Origin: Marsupella aquatica
Taxonomy: Eukaryota; Marchantiophyta
Assembly (NCBI GenBank): GCA_973895155.1
Contig: OZ316893.1
Coordinates: 14,322,001-14,386,000 of the forward strand
DNA: 64,000 bases
Direction: 5' to 3'
Shown here: positions 30,979 through 42,876 of the stretch, one piece after another
Layout of the letters: every line of letters starts with the position of its first letter
Position numbering within the stretch: position 1 is the stretch's first letter
Program-made: the position numbers and the translations under genes
The notes under the pieces: generated by a model
What the model was told of the DNA's origin: nothing
The model's database searches: none
Seen by the model: only the letters and a program-made list of their open reading frames with translations

Positions 30979-32789
30979 ATTATAGGAACCTATTAAAAAA
31001 CAAGGAAATAGAAAATTAAAGGGGCGGGAAAAATGACTACATTCTAAATAATACATGGCAAAATCATGGGTTAGAGCAGATTGACATAAAATATATTGCA
31101 AAGCAATTTGAATAAGACAAGAAAGAGAATCCGGCCATATGGCAGCCTAAAAAAATACTATTCTTGCTAGGAAAATCTCCTGTTTGCTTGCATCTTGAAA
31201 ACCCTCACCTATAATTCATATGGGTTAGAAACTCTCATAAAATAGAGAAGAGCTAGATTTGAATGTTCTTACAGCGGCCTATGGTAACGCCAGGAGATAT
31301 ATGAGGTGTAGGGTTTGTCAAGACTTAAGGAGCACCTATATCTCTTACTAAAAGCAGTCAATAGTTTCATTGCGTGTCAGAATATATACGGGTGATAGAA
31401 TTTTTGTCCTCACATTTTGCCATGCTTTAAGGCGAGTTTTGTTGAACTACCATTATCTAAAAAATCGGCAACAAACCCCACACAAATCATGTGGGATTCG
31501 TAACCTTTAAGCAAAGAATTGTTCCCCTCTACTTGTAAAGCCAATTGTGGTCAAAGTCCATCTTTCACCCCCCAAAAGGCAAGATGCACAGTTGCAAAAG
31601 ATGCCCTCCCACCATACGGGCTAATACGTAGCTTTGGCGTATGAAGGGTGTTCCATCCAATTGCTCTCATGAAACATACCTCACTTGCTGATGGTGGCTT
31701 TGGGGTTGGTCTTCTCTCTTTTTGGGGCCATCAGGTTCAGCCATTGAAAGAGACCGCGATTGTTTGTTTTGGGCTCAATTTTGACACCTTGAATAAAGCT
31801 GCAGCACCCATTTACCTATCATACTTTTAATTTTGATCCTTTGAAGGGAGGACGTTCCGGATGGGATCCTGCTGGACAGCCACAAGAGGCATGGGTCATG
31901 AGCTCATGACAATATTAGGGAGTCTCACAACTCAACTGTAGGCCTGAGTTGGGGATTCACTGATTCAGGGTTAGTCCCATAACTTAGCTTACAGGACCAA
32001 GTCATCAATTTAAAAAGTTGAGAGAGGCATCATTGATTCACCCCATGAGGGCAAGGCTACTACCTCAGCCCGGTCTCAAGCATACACCCCTTTTCCTTCT
32101 CTCTCGGTAAGCTGGCATCCCGAATGAAGGAGTCATCGCCACATCATGGCCCCTTTGGGGTTTTGTTTTTCTTTGTGGCCCACTACTGTCTGCCACAAAG
32201 GTTTTTGGAACTAGCCTGATTACCCTTCCTTGAACGCAAATAGAGATAAGACAAAAAAAATCTTGCAACAGTATGTGGTTTCACCTTTGCCCCCATCCCT
32301 CTTTTTGGGTATGCACTTGGCTTTCAGTTTTGTCTTTATTACTTTTGTCTTTATTGGTTAGGTAGATACAGTAGGTAGATAGATCATGCAAATAGTCCCC
32401 ATAATTATAAAAAGTATTTCACGGAGGTTCATGCAGGTTATTCAAGTCTATCTGGGCATGTTGGAAAACTCGGAGGTCCATCCTGAGGACCTGAGCGGCT
32501 ACTTTTCCTCCTCCCTGGGCGAAGGGATTAAAGAGAAATAAATGTTATTATTCCTACGGTATGGGGATCCACCAGCCGCCGGCATTCATGTCAGACGAGG
32601 CGAGCATCCCATCCTTAGCTCTGCAGACTGCAGTTCCCATCCATCCATTTGTGCGCCGCCATCCATCTGACAATCCAATCAATCTGGTGCATCTCGAGCA
32701 AGAGATCTGTCTAGTACGCCATCTATCCATCCATGCAGCTAGTCAGCCCGTTTACGGATAACTCCTCCAATTCTAAGAAATAACACAAA
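30979..32789. other. Unassigned intergenic sequence
   Basis: No gene is recognised. The CGGAGGTCCATC text near 32470 resembles part of the repeats at 5.5 and 7.7 kb, so a weak dispersed-repeat fragment is likely around 32420-32500. Confidence 0.4.
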
Positions 32790-33775
32790 AAGAAACTCCT
32801 TCAAGGATTCTCCTTCTGCTTCGTATCTTTTCTCATTACTTTTTCCTCTCCAAAGAAGACAAGAAAATCCAATCTTCTCTCAAATGTTTTCTCTCAAGGA
32901 AATAGGAAAAGAACGCCTTCAATTCTCTCACTCACCTTGGGTGTCTTTTCTCAAAATTTTCTTTCTCTCCAAGAAGGAAACAAAGAACTCCTTCAATTTT
33001 CTCTCATTTATGTGTAATACATTTTTCTTTCGTTTCTCCCTTATTTTTCTCCAAATTTGATCCCTATATTTTTCCAATTTTGTTGTTTCTAGGAGGGACG
33101 GGGAAAATAGCCATTAGTTCCTCCTCTCCTCCTGTGTCTTTCTTTGAAAAGAGGAACTCCTTCAATTCTCCATCTCCTCCCTTATCTGTTCTCAAATTGT
33201 TTTCTCAACACAAGGAAAAGAAAAAACTCTTTCAAATCCCCTCTCCTCAGGTATCTTTTCTCAACTCTTTCCCTTTAAGAAGGAAAAAAACAGCTCCTTA
33301 ATTCTCCATCTCCTCCTGTATCTTTTCTCAATCTTTTTCTTTTGAAGAAGGAAAGAAGAAAACTCCTCCAACTCCCCCTCTCCTCGGGCATCTCTCTTAA
33401 AATTTTCTCTCCGTGAAGGAAACAGAACTCCTCCTATTCACCCTCTCCTGTGGGACCTTATCTCAGTTTTTTTTCCTCTCCAAGAAGAATAAAAACATCT
33501 CCTTCAGTTCTCGGCTCTCCTGGGGTATATCATCTAAAAACAAAATCTCTCCAATAAGGTAGAACAAAATCCTTCTATTGTCCCTCTCCTCCCACATGTT
33601 TTCTCAAATTTTCTCTCTCCAAGAAGGGAGAAAACAACTCCCTCAATTCTCCATCTTCCCCGGTAACTTTCCTCAAATTCTTTCTCTCAAAGAAAGGGAA
33701 AAAACCTACTGCAATTCCCTCTCTCATCGACATAGTTTCTCAATTTCTCTATCACCAAGAAGAAATGTAAATTCA
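32790..33775. repeat. Pyrimidine-rich degenerate minisatellite, about 75-bp unit
   Basis: Roughly 13 units follow the scheme CTCTCCAAGAAGGAAA, AAAACTCCTTCAATTCTC, CATCTCCTCC and TATCTTTTCTCAAATTTT. The + strand is almost entirely pyrimidine except for the AAGAAGGAAA core. Units are 65-80 bases long and strongly diverged, so the array is old. Frames read through it only give Ser/Phe/Leu-rich text. Confidence 0.8.
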
Positions 33776-33804
33776 AAGTGGCCATTGCATTTTGACCTCT
33801 ATTA

Positions 33805-34105
33805 GGGTGTCTCAAACTTTAGAAGACTACGGCTTTTAGTTGAGCCAAGAGTGGATTCACGCTGCTTGGATTCACACTGCTGGATGTGGGCCCAAGATAT
33901 GTGTGGTACATCAGCGACCACTCTTTTTTGCCCGGGTGTTTTTGCTAACTGCAGAACTCGGATCGTCCGTTACTTCTACACCTCTCAAAGTTATCCCCCT
34001 GTGCTTACTCGTGCCCAAAATGTAGCACCCGGCCCTAGTTTGGCCTTGTTTTCTCGAGGTCCGCAGCCTGGATGGCTCTCAAGAGAAGCAAACTTTGAGA
34101 CACCC
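33805..34105. mobile_element. 301-bp Tc1/mariner-type MITE
   Basis: Ends are GGGTGTCTCAAACTTT and its mirror AAACTTTGAGACACCC, with TA on both sides (33803-33804 and 34106-34107). A TA duplication with short terminal inverted repeats is the Tc1/mariner (Stowaway-like) signature. The interior is noncoding. Confidence 0.7.
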
Positions 34106-34554
34106 TATTGTTCCACATTCTCCTGGTCGAACTTGCAGTAATTATGTACATCTGGGCCAGTGAGCCCTCATGCCAGATTGTTTGTCTAGTTTCCTCTGCT
34201 GTCGCTCTTATGTAATGCCTCTGGCTAATAAGCCTTAAGGGCCCAATTTCTACTGTCATAATAAATGAGAGTTTTCCCAGGCCCAGGCCCACATGCCTCA
34301 CCCTGGTTGTGCCGGGTGGGTTTAACCCAAATTGGAAAGCCCTACTGAGTAGCAAATTGGAAAGCCTAAACTCCACAGGAACTACAAAAACTATTTATCT
34401 GGTGACCCTTTGGTTAGACCAAAGTCACAAACAGGAATTTGTGAAGTAGCCCCAAAACAAACAACCTCGGCTCTACAAAACTGAGATTGATAGATGCTCT
34501 ATGGTGTGTCTGTCATTCTTCATGTTCTCTATGTGAAAAGTCCCCTTCCATTTC
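34106..34554. other. Unassigned spacer
   Basis: No feature recognised between the MITE and the tandem array. Confidence 0.4.
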
Positions 34555-36075
34555 TGATTCTTCAAGGAGTTCTCTCAGTGAGGCATCTGTTTGATGGACC
34601 CCTAAACTGAAAAGTGTCACTTGATGGGACCCCTGAGGTTTTGGGTATATTAAACTAAGGTCTATCAATGGTTTGGATCACTCCGCCGAACCGTAATTGA
34701 TGGCACGGTTCACACTTTATCAAATAACGGTTCAAATCACTCACTTTTAATTTAATGTTGGGGTTCCATCAAGAATATATATTTGCTTTCCCTCTTCCAC
34801 CTCCCTTCCCCTTCCCTTTCTGATTTTTTCCTTGGGGTATTTGCTTGATGGACCCTCACAATGAAAAGTGTTACTTCATATCTAAATGTTCATCAAGGTC
34901 TATCAATGGTATATGGGTCACTCAAGGGTCCCATCAAATGACACTTTTAATGTGGGGGTCCATTATACCTCTTCTTTCCCTCTTCCATTTCCCTTACCCT
35001 TTCTAATTCTTTCCTTGATGTACCCTCAAAATGAAAAGTGTTAGACCCCAGAGATTATTTTGGATTTGTCTGTCAAGGTCTATCAAAGGTGTGGATCACT
35101 CAAGGGTCCCCATGATAAAACACTTTTAATTTTGGGGGTCCATTATACCTCTTCTTTCCCTCTTCCATTTCCCTTAATATCCTTTCTGATTCTTTCCTTG
35201 ATGGACCCTCAAAATAAAAAGTGTCACTTGATATGACCCCCAAGTGTACATCTATCAAGGTCTACTAACAGTGTGGATCCCTCAAGTGTCCCATCAAATA
35301 ACACTTTCAATTTAGGGGGTCCATTATACCTCTTCTTCCCTCTTCCACGTCCCCTTTCCACGTCCCCTTTCCACATCTCCTTTCCACCTCCCCTTTCTGA
35401 TTCTTTCCGTGATGGATTTGCTTGATGGACCCTCAAAATGAAATATGTTACTTGATAGGACCCCCATGAGATTTTGGGTACTACGTGTATCAAGGTATTA
35501 GGAGGGATTTGCTTGATGGGACCCCAAAATGAATTGCATTTTGGGTACCTTGATTCAAGGTCAATCAACGGTCTGGATCACTCAGGGGTGACACGTTTCA
35601 TTTTGGGGCCCCATCAAGCAAATCCCTCAAGGTATCAGCGGTGTGTATCAAGGTCAATCAAGGGTCTTGATCACTCCTATCAAGTGACAGGTTTCATTTT
35701 GGGGCCCCATCAAGCAAATCCCTAAAGGTATCAGAGGTGTGTATCAAGGTCAATCAAGGGTCTTGATCAGTCAGGGGTCGTATCAAGTGACACATTTCAT
35801 TTTTGGGGTCCCATCAAGCAAATCCCTCAAGGTATCAGCCGTGTGTATCAAGGTCAATCAACAATCTGGATCTCTATCAAGGTCAGTCAATGGTGGTCTG
35901 GATCACTCAAGGGACCTAAGGTCAATCAATGGTCTGGATCTGTATCAAGGTCAATCAATGGTGGTCTGGATCACACAAGCTACCTATCAAGTAACACGTT
36001 TCATTTTTTGGGGTCCCATCAAAGCGAATTTCTCAAGGTATAGCGGTGTGTATCACTCAAAGGGTCCCATCCAAG
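34555..36075. repeat. Complex tandem array derived from a TTGCTTGATGGG terminus
   Basis: From 34555 to about 35500 there are long units (about 180-260 bases) pairing TTGATGGACCC-CAAAATGAAAAGTG with its mirror CACTTTTAAT-TTGGGGTCCAT, separated by a TATCAAGGTCTATCAA core and a pyrimidine stretch. From 35629 to about 36060 units of about 100 bases repeat head to tail, each starting TATCAG-GGTGTGTATCAAGG and ending CATCAAGCAAATCCCTC. Frames crossing it just translate the repeats. Confidence 0.8.
35502..35628. mobile_element. 127-bp Mutator-like MITE within the array
   Basis: A complete short element starts GAGGGATTTGCTTGATGGG and ends with the mirror CCATCAAGCAAATCCCTC. It is flanked by AAGGTATTA (35492-35500) and AAGGTATCA (35629-35637), a 9-bp duplication with one difference. 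Its ends resemble those of the 61064-62049 element (GAGATATATGCTTGATGG). The tandem units that follow look like repeated copies of its right half plus flank. Confidence 0.6.
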
Positions 36076-37570
36076 AACTCTTTTCATTGTGGGGGCCATC
36101 TCGCCTAATCAAAACCCCCTTCCACCTCTTCCGCGAAGCATGTGCAGAGCGGGCACACAATCACGCAACTAACACTCTCCCGTGCTATCGGATCGCATCG
36201 TCAGGTTCCCGTACCTCTCACCTCTTTACCTTACCTGAATTATGACCGACCGCCCTCCTCATCCTCCTCATCCCTCTGCTCGATCCAGTCACCCACTCTC
36301 GTGCTTTCTGGAATGAGTACCGTGGAAGACCCGGCGTAGACCCACTGACATCATCTCCTCGTGCAGTTTGGAGCGGTGACTGGGTTCTTGCCTTTGACGG
36401 ATCTTTGATCTTTTCTCAATGAACTTCATCAGAATCCTTCTCCCCCAGGAAGAGTGGTGGTACTACTACTACTACTGGTGTTGAATGAACCGGATTTCGC
36501 TGCTTCGGATTCTCAGTCTTCGGGCAATCGGCAGAGACCTTCGCCGCGCACAACCCTCCTGTTCCCCAGTTGATCAGCGATGTCTCAACCGTGAATTCCG
36601 AACCAGCTGCTTCCTCTTCTTGACGTGCTTTCTATCTTGGAGGAATTTCATTGAGGCCCTCTTTATCATGTACACATCATGGATTTAAGTCGTCGAATGA
36701 TTGGGCACAGGCCATCACCGGGTGTCGGGATTTCGGTCCTTGTTGGATGTCCTTTGTGATCTGTGATACTCGAGACTCAACTGGAGGACCGCAACTCGAG
36801 GCTTTTCTGTTTCTCCAGGAGTCGTCCAGGGTTTAGAAGTGAAATTGTAAGATATTCAAGCTATATCCGATGCTAGAGCCTTGTTTAGTTTCATTCCTTC
36901 CATTTGTCCGTAAGGTTCGGCAAAGGCCGCATACATCGTCTAGCTATGTCATTCTACGACGAACTGGAATTTTGAAAGTTGATGTTCAAAGAGACTTTAG
37001 ATGAAAGCCAAGGTGGTGTTTGAGTCGTACCTTGTTCGTATTGACTCAGAGACTCTAGATCAAAGCCAAGGTGGTTCAAGTCGTACCTTGTCCGCATTGA
37101 CTCAGAGTCTTTAGATCAAAGCTAAGGTGGTGTTTGAGTGAGAAAGGTTCAAACTTAGTTCTTGTGACTAGTGGATAAGAGTAAGATGGCCGTTACTTGC
37201 GTATCCTGTTGGCTTGAGTGCCACGATGGTTGGGAGGAGAAGCCAATACCTTACATTAAACTTGCAACGGTAGGACTGTTAAGGCATCATTGAATTTCAT
37301 TGTACCTGTGATAGATCTGACGAGAGAGATTGGGTTGGAGCTCACCTGAATCTCAGCAGCGACCTTTTCCACCACGATTGGCGTTGGAATTGGGTGCAGT
37401 GTTGAATAATTATCAATGAATGATGGGTAGTGGTTTCTAGTGTTCTAACGTACATCCTAGCCAGCGGAAATCTTACAGTGATTGTTTGTACAGATCACGC
37501 CGAGAAAATAAAAGCAGACCGTGGCAGTTTTGAGACCAATTGTGTCGAGTCGAGCGAGGAAGTCATTGCC
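36076..37570 (+). promoter_or_regulatory. Upstream and probable 5' UTR region of the SKP2-like gene
   Basis: No other gene is recognised. The stretch is richer in GC than the array before it. The coding frame stays open upstream of the chosen ATG to 37430, and a TTTGTACAG acceptor at 37485-37493 suggests an intron in the leader or a further N-terminal exon. Confidence 0.35.
36991..37140. repeat. Tandem repeat of about 57 bp upstream of the SKP2-like gene
   Basis: Two and a half units run GAGACT-TAGAT-AAAGCCAAGG, then GAGTCGTACCTTGT, then ATTGACTCA; they begin near 36991, 37049 and 37105. The TTGACTCA/TGAGTC cores recur in each unit. The array lies about 430-580 bases before the ATG. Confidence 0.75.
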
Positions 37571-40043
37571 ATGGAGAAACTGAAAGCAAGAGCAGGATTG
37601 CCACATGATGCCACGGGGATTTCCCCGTATTTTTGGGCTGTGGAAGAGGAAGATGTAGAATCTGCCCCTCGAGACATGAAGTTGAAATGGAAACGGCTCT
37701 TGCAAAAGCGTAGTGGGTCCAGTACTGATTTTGAAGCAGACTTGGTAACAGGAGTAGATGGGGATTCAAAATGGCCAGATTTGCCAATGGAGGTACTGGT
37801 TCGCATCATGACGCTGGTCGACAATCGCACTATTGTCGTTGCAAGTGGAGTTTGTCACGCATGGCGTGATGCTCTGCGCCTTGGTATCCTTGATCTTTCG
37901 TTTTCCTGGTATGTTGTGTTTCCACCCTAAAGCTTGCTATTTTCTCTAGGTTCTGGCCCTCAACATAAGTTCATGAACTCGGCCATAGAGTTAAGCGAGT
38001 CGACAGAGTCCGTAAAACTGGGCTCAAACCGGACAGAGAATTCGCAAACCCATTATTGAATTTATGGGACACTATAAATTCTGACGCCTCAGGTGAAACC
38101 CTCTATGATCTGAATCAAGTATTCCATATTCTTTACACCAATGTTGGGATTGTTGCAGGTGTGGCCGCAATGTCAGTAACTTGGTCCAGTCTTTGGCCCC
38201 GAAATTCTCCAAACTTTCAAGCTGCAATCTACGTCGGTGCCTCAATCTGAATGACAGTGCAATTGAGGCCCTGGGAAGTAACATGCTGGAGTTGAGAATT
38301 CTCGATCTGACCAACGGCACAAGGCTCACCGATCGCTCTTTGGTGGCCTTGGCGAAAGGGTGTGTGCGGCTCGAGAAGTTAAATTTGAGCGGCTGCTTGG
38401 GGATTACTGAGGTTGGATTGGTTGCTTTGGCTAAAAGCTGCACAAACTTGAGACAGTTAAATCTTTGTGGCTGTGATAACGCTGCTACCGATAGAGCTTT
38501 GACGGTAATATTTCATCGCCTGTGGGTAACCCAGTCGTGCGCGTGCGGTCGAGTGTAGTTTTTCATTTCAGAAGCGAGCGGGTGTCATTTTTGCAAATTC
38601 CGTTCTCAGGGTTGTAGAGATAAGCCAGCAATAATGGCAGGTATTCAAGAGAATTCTGGACAATTTAGGACAGAACCATGGGTTTAGATAAATAATTAGT
38701 GCTTCTCAGTCAGGAAGATACATTTGAAGTCGCTACATGGTGATAAGAGTCACGATCATATTCTAATAAGAGTCACTATCATATTCTTATCTTGGATCCA
38801 ATCCGAATAGGAATCCAGCCATGGGAGCGGCCTAGAAGAGGAACTCTGTTTCTTTGTAACATTTCGTCTTGTAGGCAGTACGACTACGTTGGAGCTTTAA
38901 TTTTTCTGGGTAATTGATGGAGTGGAAAGCTGTTACATTTGGGAGGAGTGAACAACGTCGCGCAGCTCCAGCCGCCCCTTCTGAAAACAAGAACCCACTC
39001 TGATGGCAGTGATGTGTTGTTTCTGTGTTTTGTTTACGACAGGCACTGGCTGAAAACTGCAGTAAACTACAATATTTGAATGTTGGCTGGTGCGAACGCA
39101 TCACTGATGCTGGTGTAATGGCGTTAGCGTGTGGATGTTCAGAGTTGCGAGTAATGGATTTGTGTGGATGCCATCTTATCACAGGTATGTGCTCACTCTC
39201 ATCAGAGTTTCTTGATAGCATATCCTGTACTTTCTGTCATTTACAAGAGGTTATGCTACCCGCTTATTCTGGTGTGAACCAAGGACCCAATCTAGGGAGG
39301 TCTTATAATTCAACAACTATGCTTCGCCGTCCTAGAAGGGAACAGATAGGTATGCTTTTGTTTAATGTGTCGTCTTATTGTAGAAAAATAGAATGTATGA
39401 GAAGAATCTCGTGTAGCAAAGGAAATGTTTGATGTTCGATTCTTGCACATACTTCTAATTGCTCGACTCACATTGTTCAGATCGGAGTGTCATGGTTTTG
39501 GCAGACCGTTGCCTACGCCTTCGGGTACTCAACTTGTACAGGTGTCAGAATATTACAGATCTTTCCATGTATGCATTGGCAGACCAGGGCAATTTATCTC
39601 GTCGAGCTGAAAGAAGCAATTCTAAATTGTCCTTCGGCTATGGCCAGATGTACACTAATCGGGGTGCAATTGCACGCAGTTGTTCAGGGAGATTTAGTGG
39701 AACTAGAAGCAGTAGCAGTAGCAGCAGCAGCAGCAGCTGTGATAGTGTAACCAATCAGCGGTCAACTCCAAGAGGGTATATTGAGACCCTGGTGAGTGAC
39801 TTAGATGGTTATGGGTTGGTGTCACTCAATTTGAGTGGATGCAGAGCTCTCTCGGCTTGTGCAGTGCAGGCAGTGTGTAATGCCTATCCAGCTTTGCACA
39901 CCTGTCCAGAAAGATGCTCGTTGAACGTCAGCGGCTGTCTCAATCTCACATCTGTGCACTGTCTGTGCGGACGAGAGAGAGTAAGCCGTGCTTCCGAATA
40001 CAAAAACCAAGCACCTCTTCGTCCTAGGTATCTTCCCGTGTGA
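37571..40043 (+). CDS. SKP2: SKP2A/SKP2B-type F-box/LRR protein (four coding exons)
   Basis: Substrate receptor of an SCF ubiquitin ligase; the Arabidopsis relatives degrade cell-cycle regulators such as E2FC and DPB, and SKP2A binds auxin. Exons 37571-37908, 38159-38504, 39043-39184 and 39481-40043 join in phase to 462 aa, longer than the Arabidopsis proteins (about 360). An acidic/basic N-terminus of about 67 residues precedes the F-box (68-104: WPDLPMEVLVRIMTLVD, then VCHAWRDA). LRRs follow from about 114 to 345, with the plant-type L-LNLSGC and ITD patterns. The C-terminal signature CAVQAVCNAYPALHTC and SGCLNLTSVHC closely matches SKP2A. Odd features: an insertion of about 50 residues near 325-380 containing ten consecutive Ser (352-361), and a basic extension after the usual C-terminus. 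Borders are GT-AG and match remembered homologs; the start is the least certain part because the frame is open upstream. Confidence 0.9.
38741..38795. repeat. Short tandem duplication in SKP2-like intron 2
   Basis: TAAGAGTCAC(G/T)ATCATATTCT occurs twice head to tail in the intron between exons 2 and 3. Confidence 0.7.
39708..39737 (+). repeat. AGC/AGT microsatellite coding ten Ser
   Basis: Ten Ser codons (AGC AGT AGC AGT, then six AGC) form a trinucleotide run inside the last exon of the SKP2-like gene. The pure AGC part could vary in length between individuals without shifting the frame. Confidence 0.9.
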
Positions 40044-41561
40044 CTTCACGTTGCTAGGTTTGAGCTATATATTGTATGTTTAGTCTAGGCAGCCTGTGTA
40101 TAAATCCATTCCTCATACTCCTTTCTTTCCTTGTGCCCCCAGTGTTTGTCCTAGCCAGCACCTATCCCTGTTTTAATTTTTCTTCTTTTCTCAAACTTGG
40201 ACGCTTGACAACAATTGAAAGCTACTCTGACTGGGTTTGCTTGTAAAAATGATCTGTGAAAAGGTAACCATACTGCCTAAATACAGGACAGCCTAACTTT
40301 TCACCTACTAGTGGAAATAATCTGTTTGAAGTGTTCGTTTGAAGTCGCTGTCTGGCAGTCGATTCTAGATTGAATTTTTGATTTTTGGCATGGAATTCTA
40401 TGGTAAAGTAGAGCTGTTGTAGCTACAGTTCTGTACTCGACTTTAACAACGTTCCCGGCCAACCTTCCTCAACATTCTGCGGCAACTCGTCGACGAATTG
40501 GGCTGGTGAATGGGTGCGAGTCTTCAACTGTCTTTGTGCGAGGATTTAAGCAGTAATTCAACTTTTTGGTCATCTTCTTAACAATTGATGCAGGAAACTA
40601 GATATCACTTTTCGATTCACGTGATAGTTTGTTTCTGTGGCATATTGCAATAGGGTTTCTCCTGGATTTGTAGGTTTCTTCCGTGCATTTGTTTTGATTG
40701 CTTGTGATGAAGTCGGTCTTCGTAACGCTAGTCTCGTATAGAATGAAGTTGTTGATCCATAAAGATTGAGAATTTTTGTTTAGATGAACAGGAACTTGGA
40801 TTGCCTGGTACGTCATGGCTGGATATATAAATTCTCCCAACAAAAATACAAGTAGAATCTATCTATACTAGGACTACCAATACTATCGAAATTGGAGGTC
40901 AAATTTTGACAGACATGTCTCGGACTTCGACTGAGACTAAGTCTCGGATATCTCAGTTTCGGTAAACCATAACAAATGTGAACCCCAAAAACTTGCAAGG
41001 AATATACATGTGACTTGGAAAGTTAGGATTTCCAAGTCTGATCAAAATCTCATCCGAATTTTCAATTTAATCTTTGATGGAGGTCAGAGAAACAGATCAA
41101 ATGTGATGGCGAAATGATATCTCAAGCTGGGAATTGGGTTGCTCTAGCTCCAATCTGAGTCGACTGAAGTAGAACCTCCACTAGCCATATAAAAGGGGGA
41201 AGTGTTCAAGCCTTCTTCCTTTTTCACTTTACTCTCATTCTTGTCCTCTCCTAATTAAGGAAAGTATATTATAATTAGGAAAGGATATTATTTATGGTAA
41301 AACCTGGTATAGGTTTTTGTCATGGCTAATGGTGGTTGGTTTAATGCAACCAAATATCCCTCAAGACAAACTATCCCTGCACACACAGACTGGAAAATTG
41401 TCACCTATCGGTAAGGTGGCTGAAACCAATACAAAGGGAAAATTGCAAACAGGCAACGAAGGTATTCTAGAACCTCAACACCCTCATGAACTGACACAAC
41501 ATTTTTAATCAATGGGGTTTAAGTACTTGTGATCTGTATCCACAGAGTTTAATTAAACCAT
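40044..41561. other. SKP2-like 3' UTR and unassigned spacer
   Basis: No further gene is recognised. A canonical polyadenylation signal close to the stop is not evident. Small frames on both strands show no domain. Confidence 0.4.
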
Positions 41562-42468
41562 AATTTAGATTTTTTAGTTTTTAGTTTTTTTAGTTTTTAG
41601 TTTTTTTAGTTTTTTTATAAATAAAAGTGACGAGCGCGAGATGTATTTCAAAGCGCCCCATGGTGAAAACCAGCAAGGAAGAAAAAAAACAAGCCCAGGG
41701 GGATGCAGCAAACAGCAACACCTAAAGGCAGAGCCACCACACGCCGTAGTGGGGCAGCAAGGCCACAGGCCTCAGGGCAAAAATACAGACCAGGATGCGA
41801 ATGGGTTAGAATCAACCACTATTGCTCCGGCACACAGTGAGACCAAATGTGAAACCAAAAGGCCAGATACAAAGTCCTACAATACCATATGGTGTGGTGC
41901 CAATCTCTCTCAAAACAAACTAACTCAGAAAACTCTAAAGCCATAGTGTCAAGAGCAGCATAGAGCCCGAGAAGTCAAAATCTCATACCCCCTACTATAG
42001 ATACTCCAATAGTGCTTCGCATACCGGAGTCCAAGTGTGTCATGTGATCTCTGCTTATGAGGGCAGAAGAATGATGAGGACCTAAAGCAATACAATTCTC
42101 ATTCATTGGGGCTTATAGCAAGAGGTGTGTGAATTCTGCTCACAGATCGATTGACCATGACAGCAAGTTCTGTAAAAGTTTTGCGCAGTCTGCGTGCCTT
42201 GGTGACATATTTGGTGCGTTGCAGTGTAGCATGAACATTCACAATGGCCCCATGAAGAATGAGTTGAAGTGGGAACCGAGTGGCATTAGTCTCATAGGTA
42301 TGTTTGACGTCGTTCAATCCAATTGTTGTGTATCATCTTTGCAAACAATACTGGGCCTTTTCTGAAAGCCACAGTAGAGGAATTCACCACCACCTATAGA
42401 GTTGTGAACTTGTACAAGCAGGAATCCTGGATTTCTTTTTTGTGATCGAATGGCAGTGTCAACCTTGC

Positions 42469-42876
42469 CTAAAAAGGAACAACCAACAGCCTTATGCAAC
42501 CCAGTTCCCTCGTAGAGAGTTCAAGTTGATTCCATGTGTCACGTAATCTCGGGCAATCAAAGAACATGTGTTCAATGGTTTCAACATGTTCCTGGCAAAC
42601 AGTGCACTTCCCATTTCCAACATCCCACTTGAGAGCGCGTAAATTGGAAAAGAAACTAGCATTGAGTACCTTCCAAAAGTCCAATTTGACACTGGGAGCA
42701 GACCAGCTAGACCAAAGGTGTATCCATCGTCGTCTCCAGATCTCTAAAGTGTCTAGTGAGAACCATCTCCTGTTGAGTGTCTCCGTTGGAGTGGTGTCTT
42801 GCTGTAGTATCAAAGCCCAAGTTTGAGTCTGGAGGTTCCATCCTATTTTTCTCCTTTGGTCCATCTCCATATCCAC
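42469..42876 (-). pseudogene. LINE B zf-RVT region
   Basis: A 135-codon minus-strand frame holds DFWKVLNASFFSNLRAL and the zinc-binding pattern CTVCQEHVETIEHMFFDC, typical of the C-terminal zf-RVT domain of plant L1-like elements. The last residues read GCIRLL before a stop. Confidence 0.85.

Noticed and set aside
35739-36245. 168-codon forward frame
   Set aside because: It is a translation of the tandem array; its repeated YQGQS and SINGLD text reflects the repeat period.
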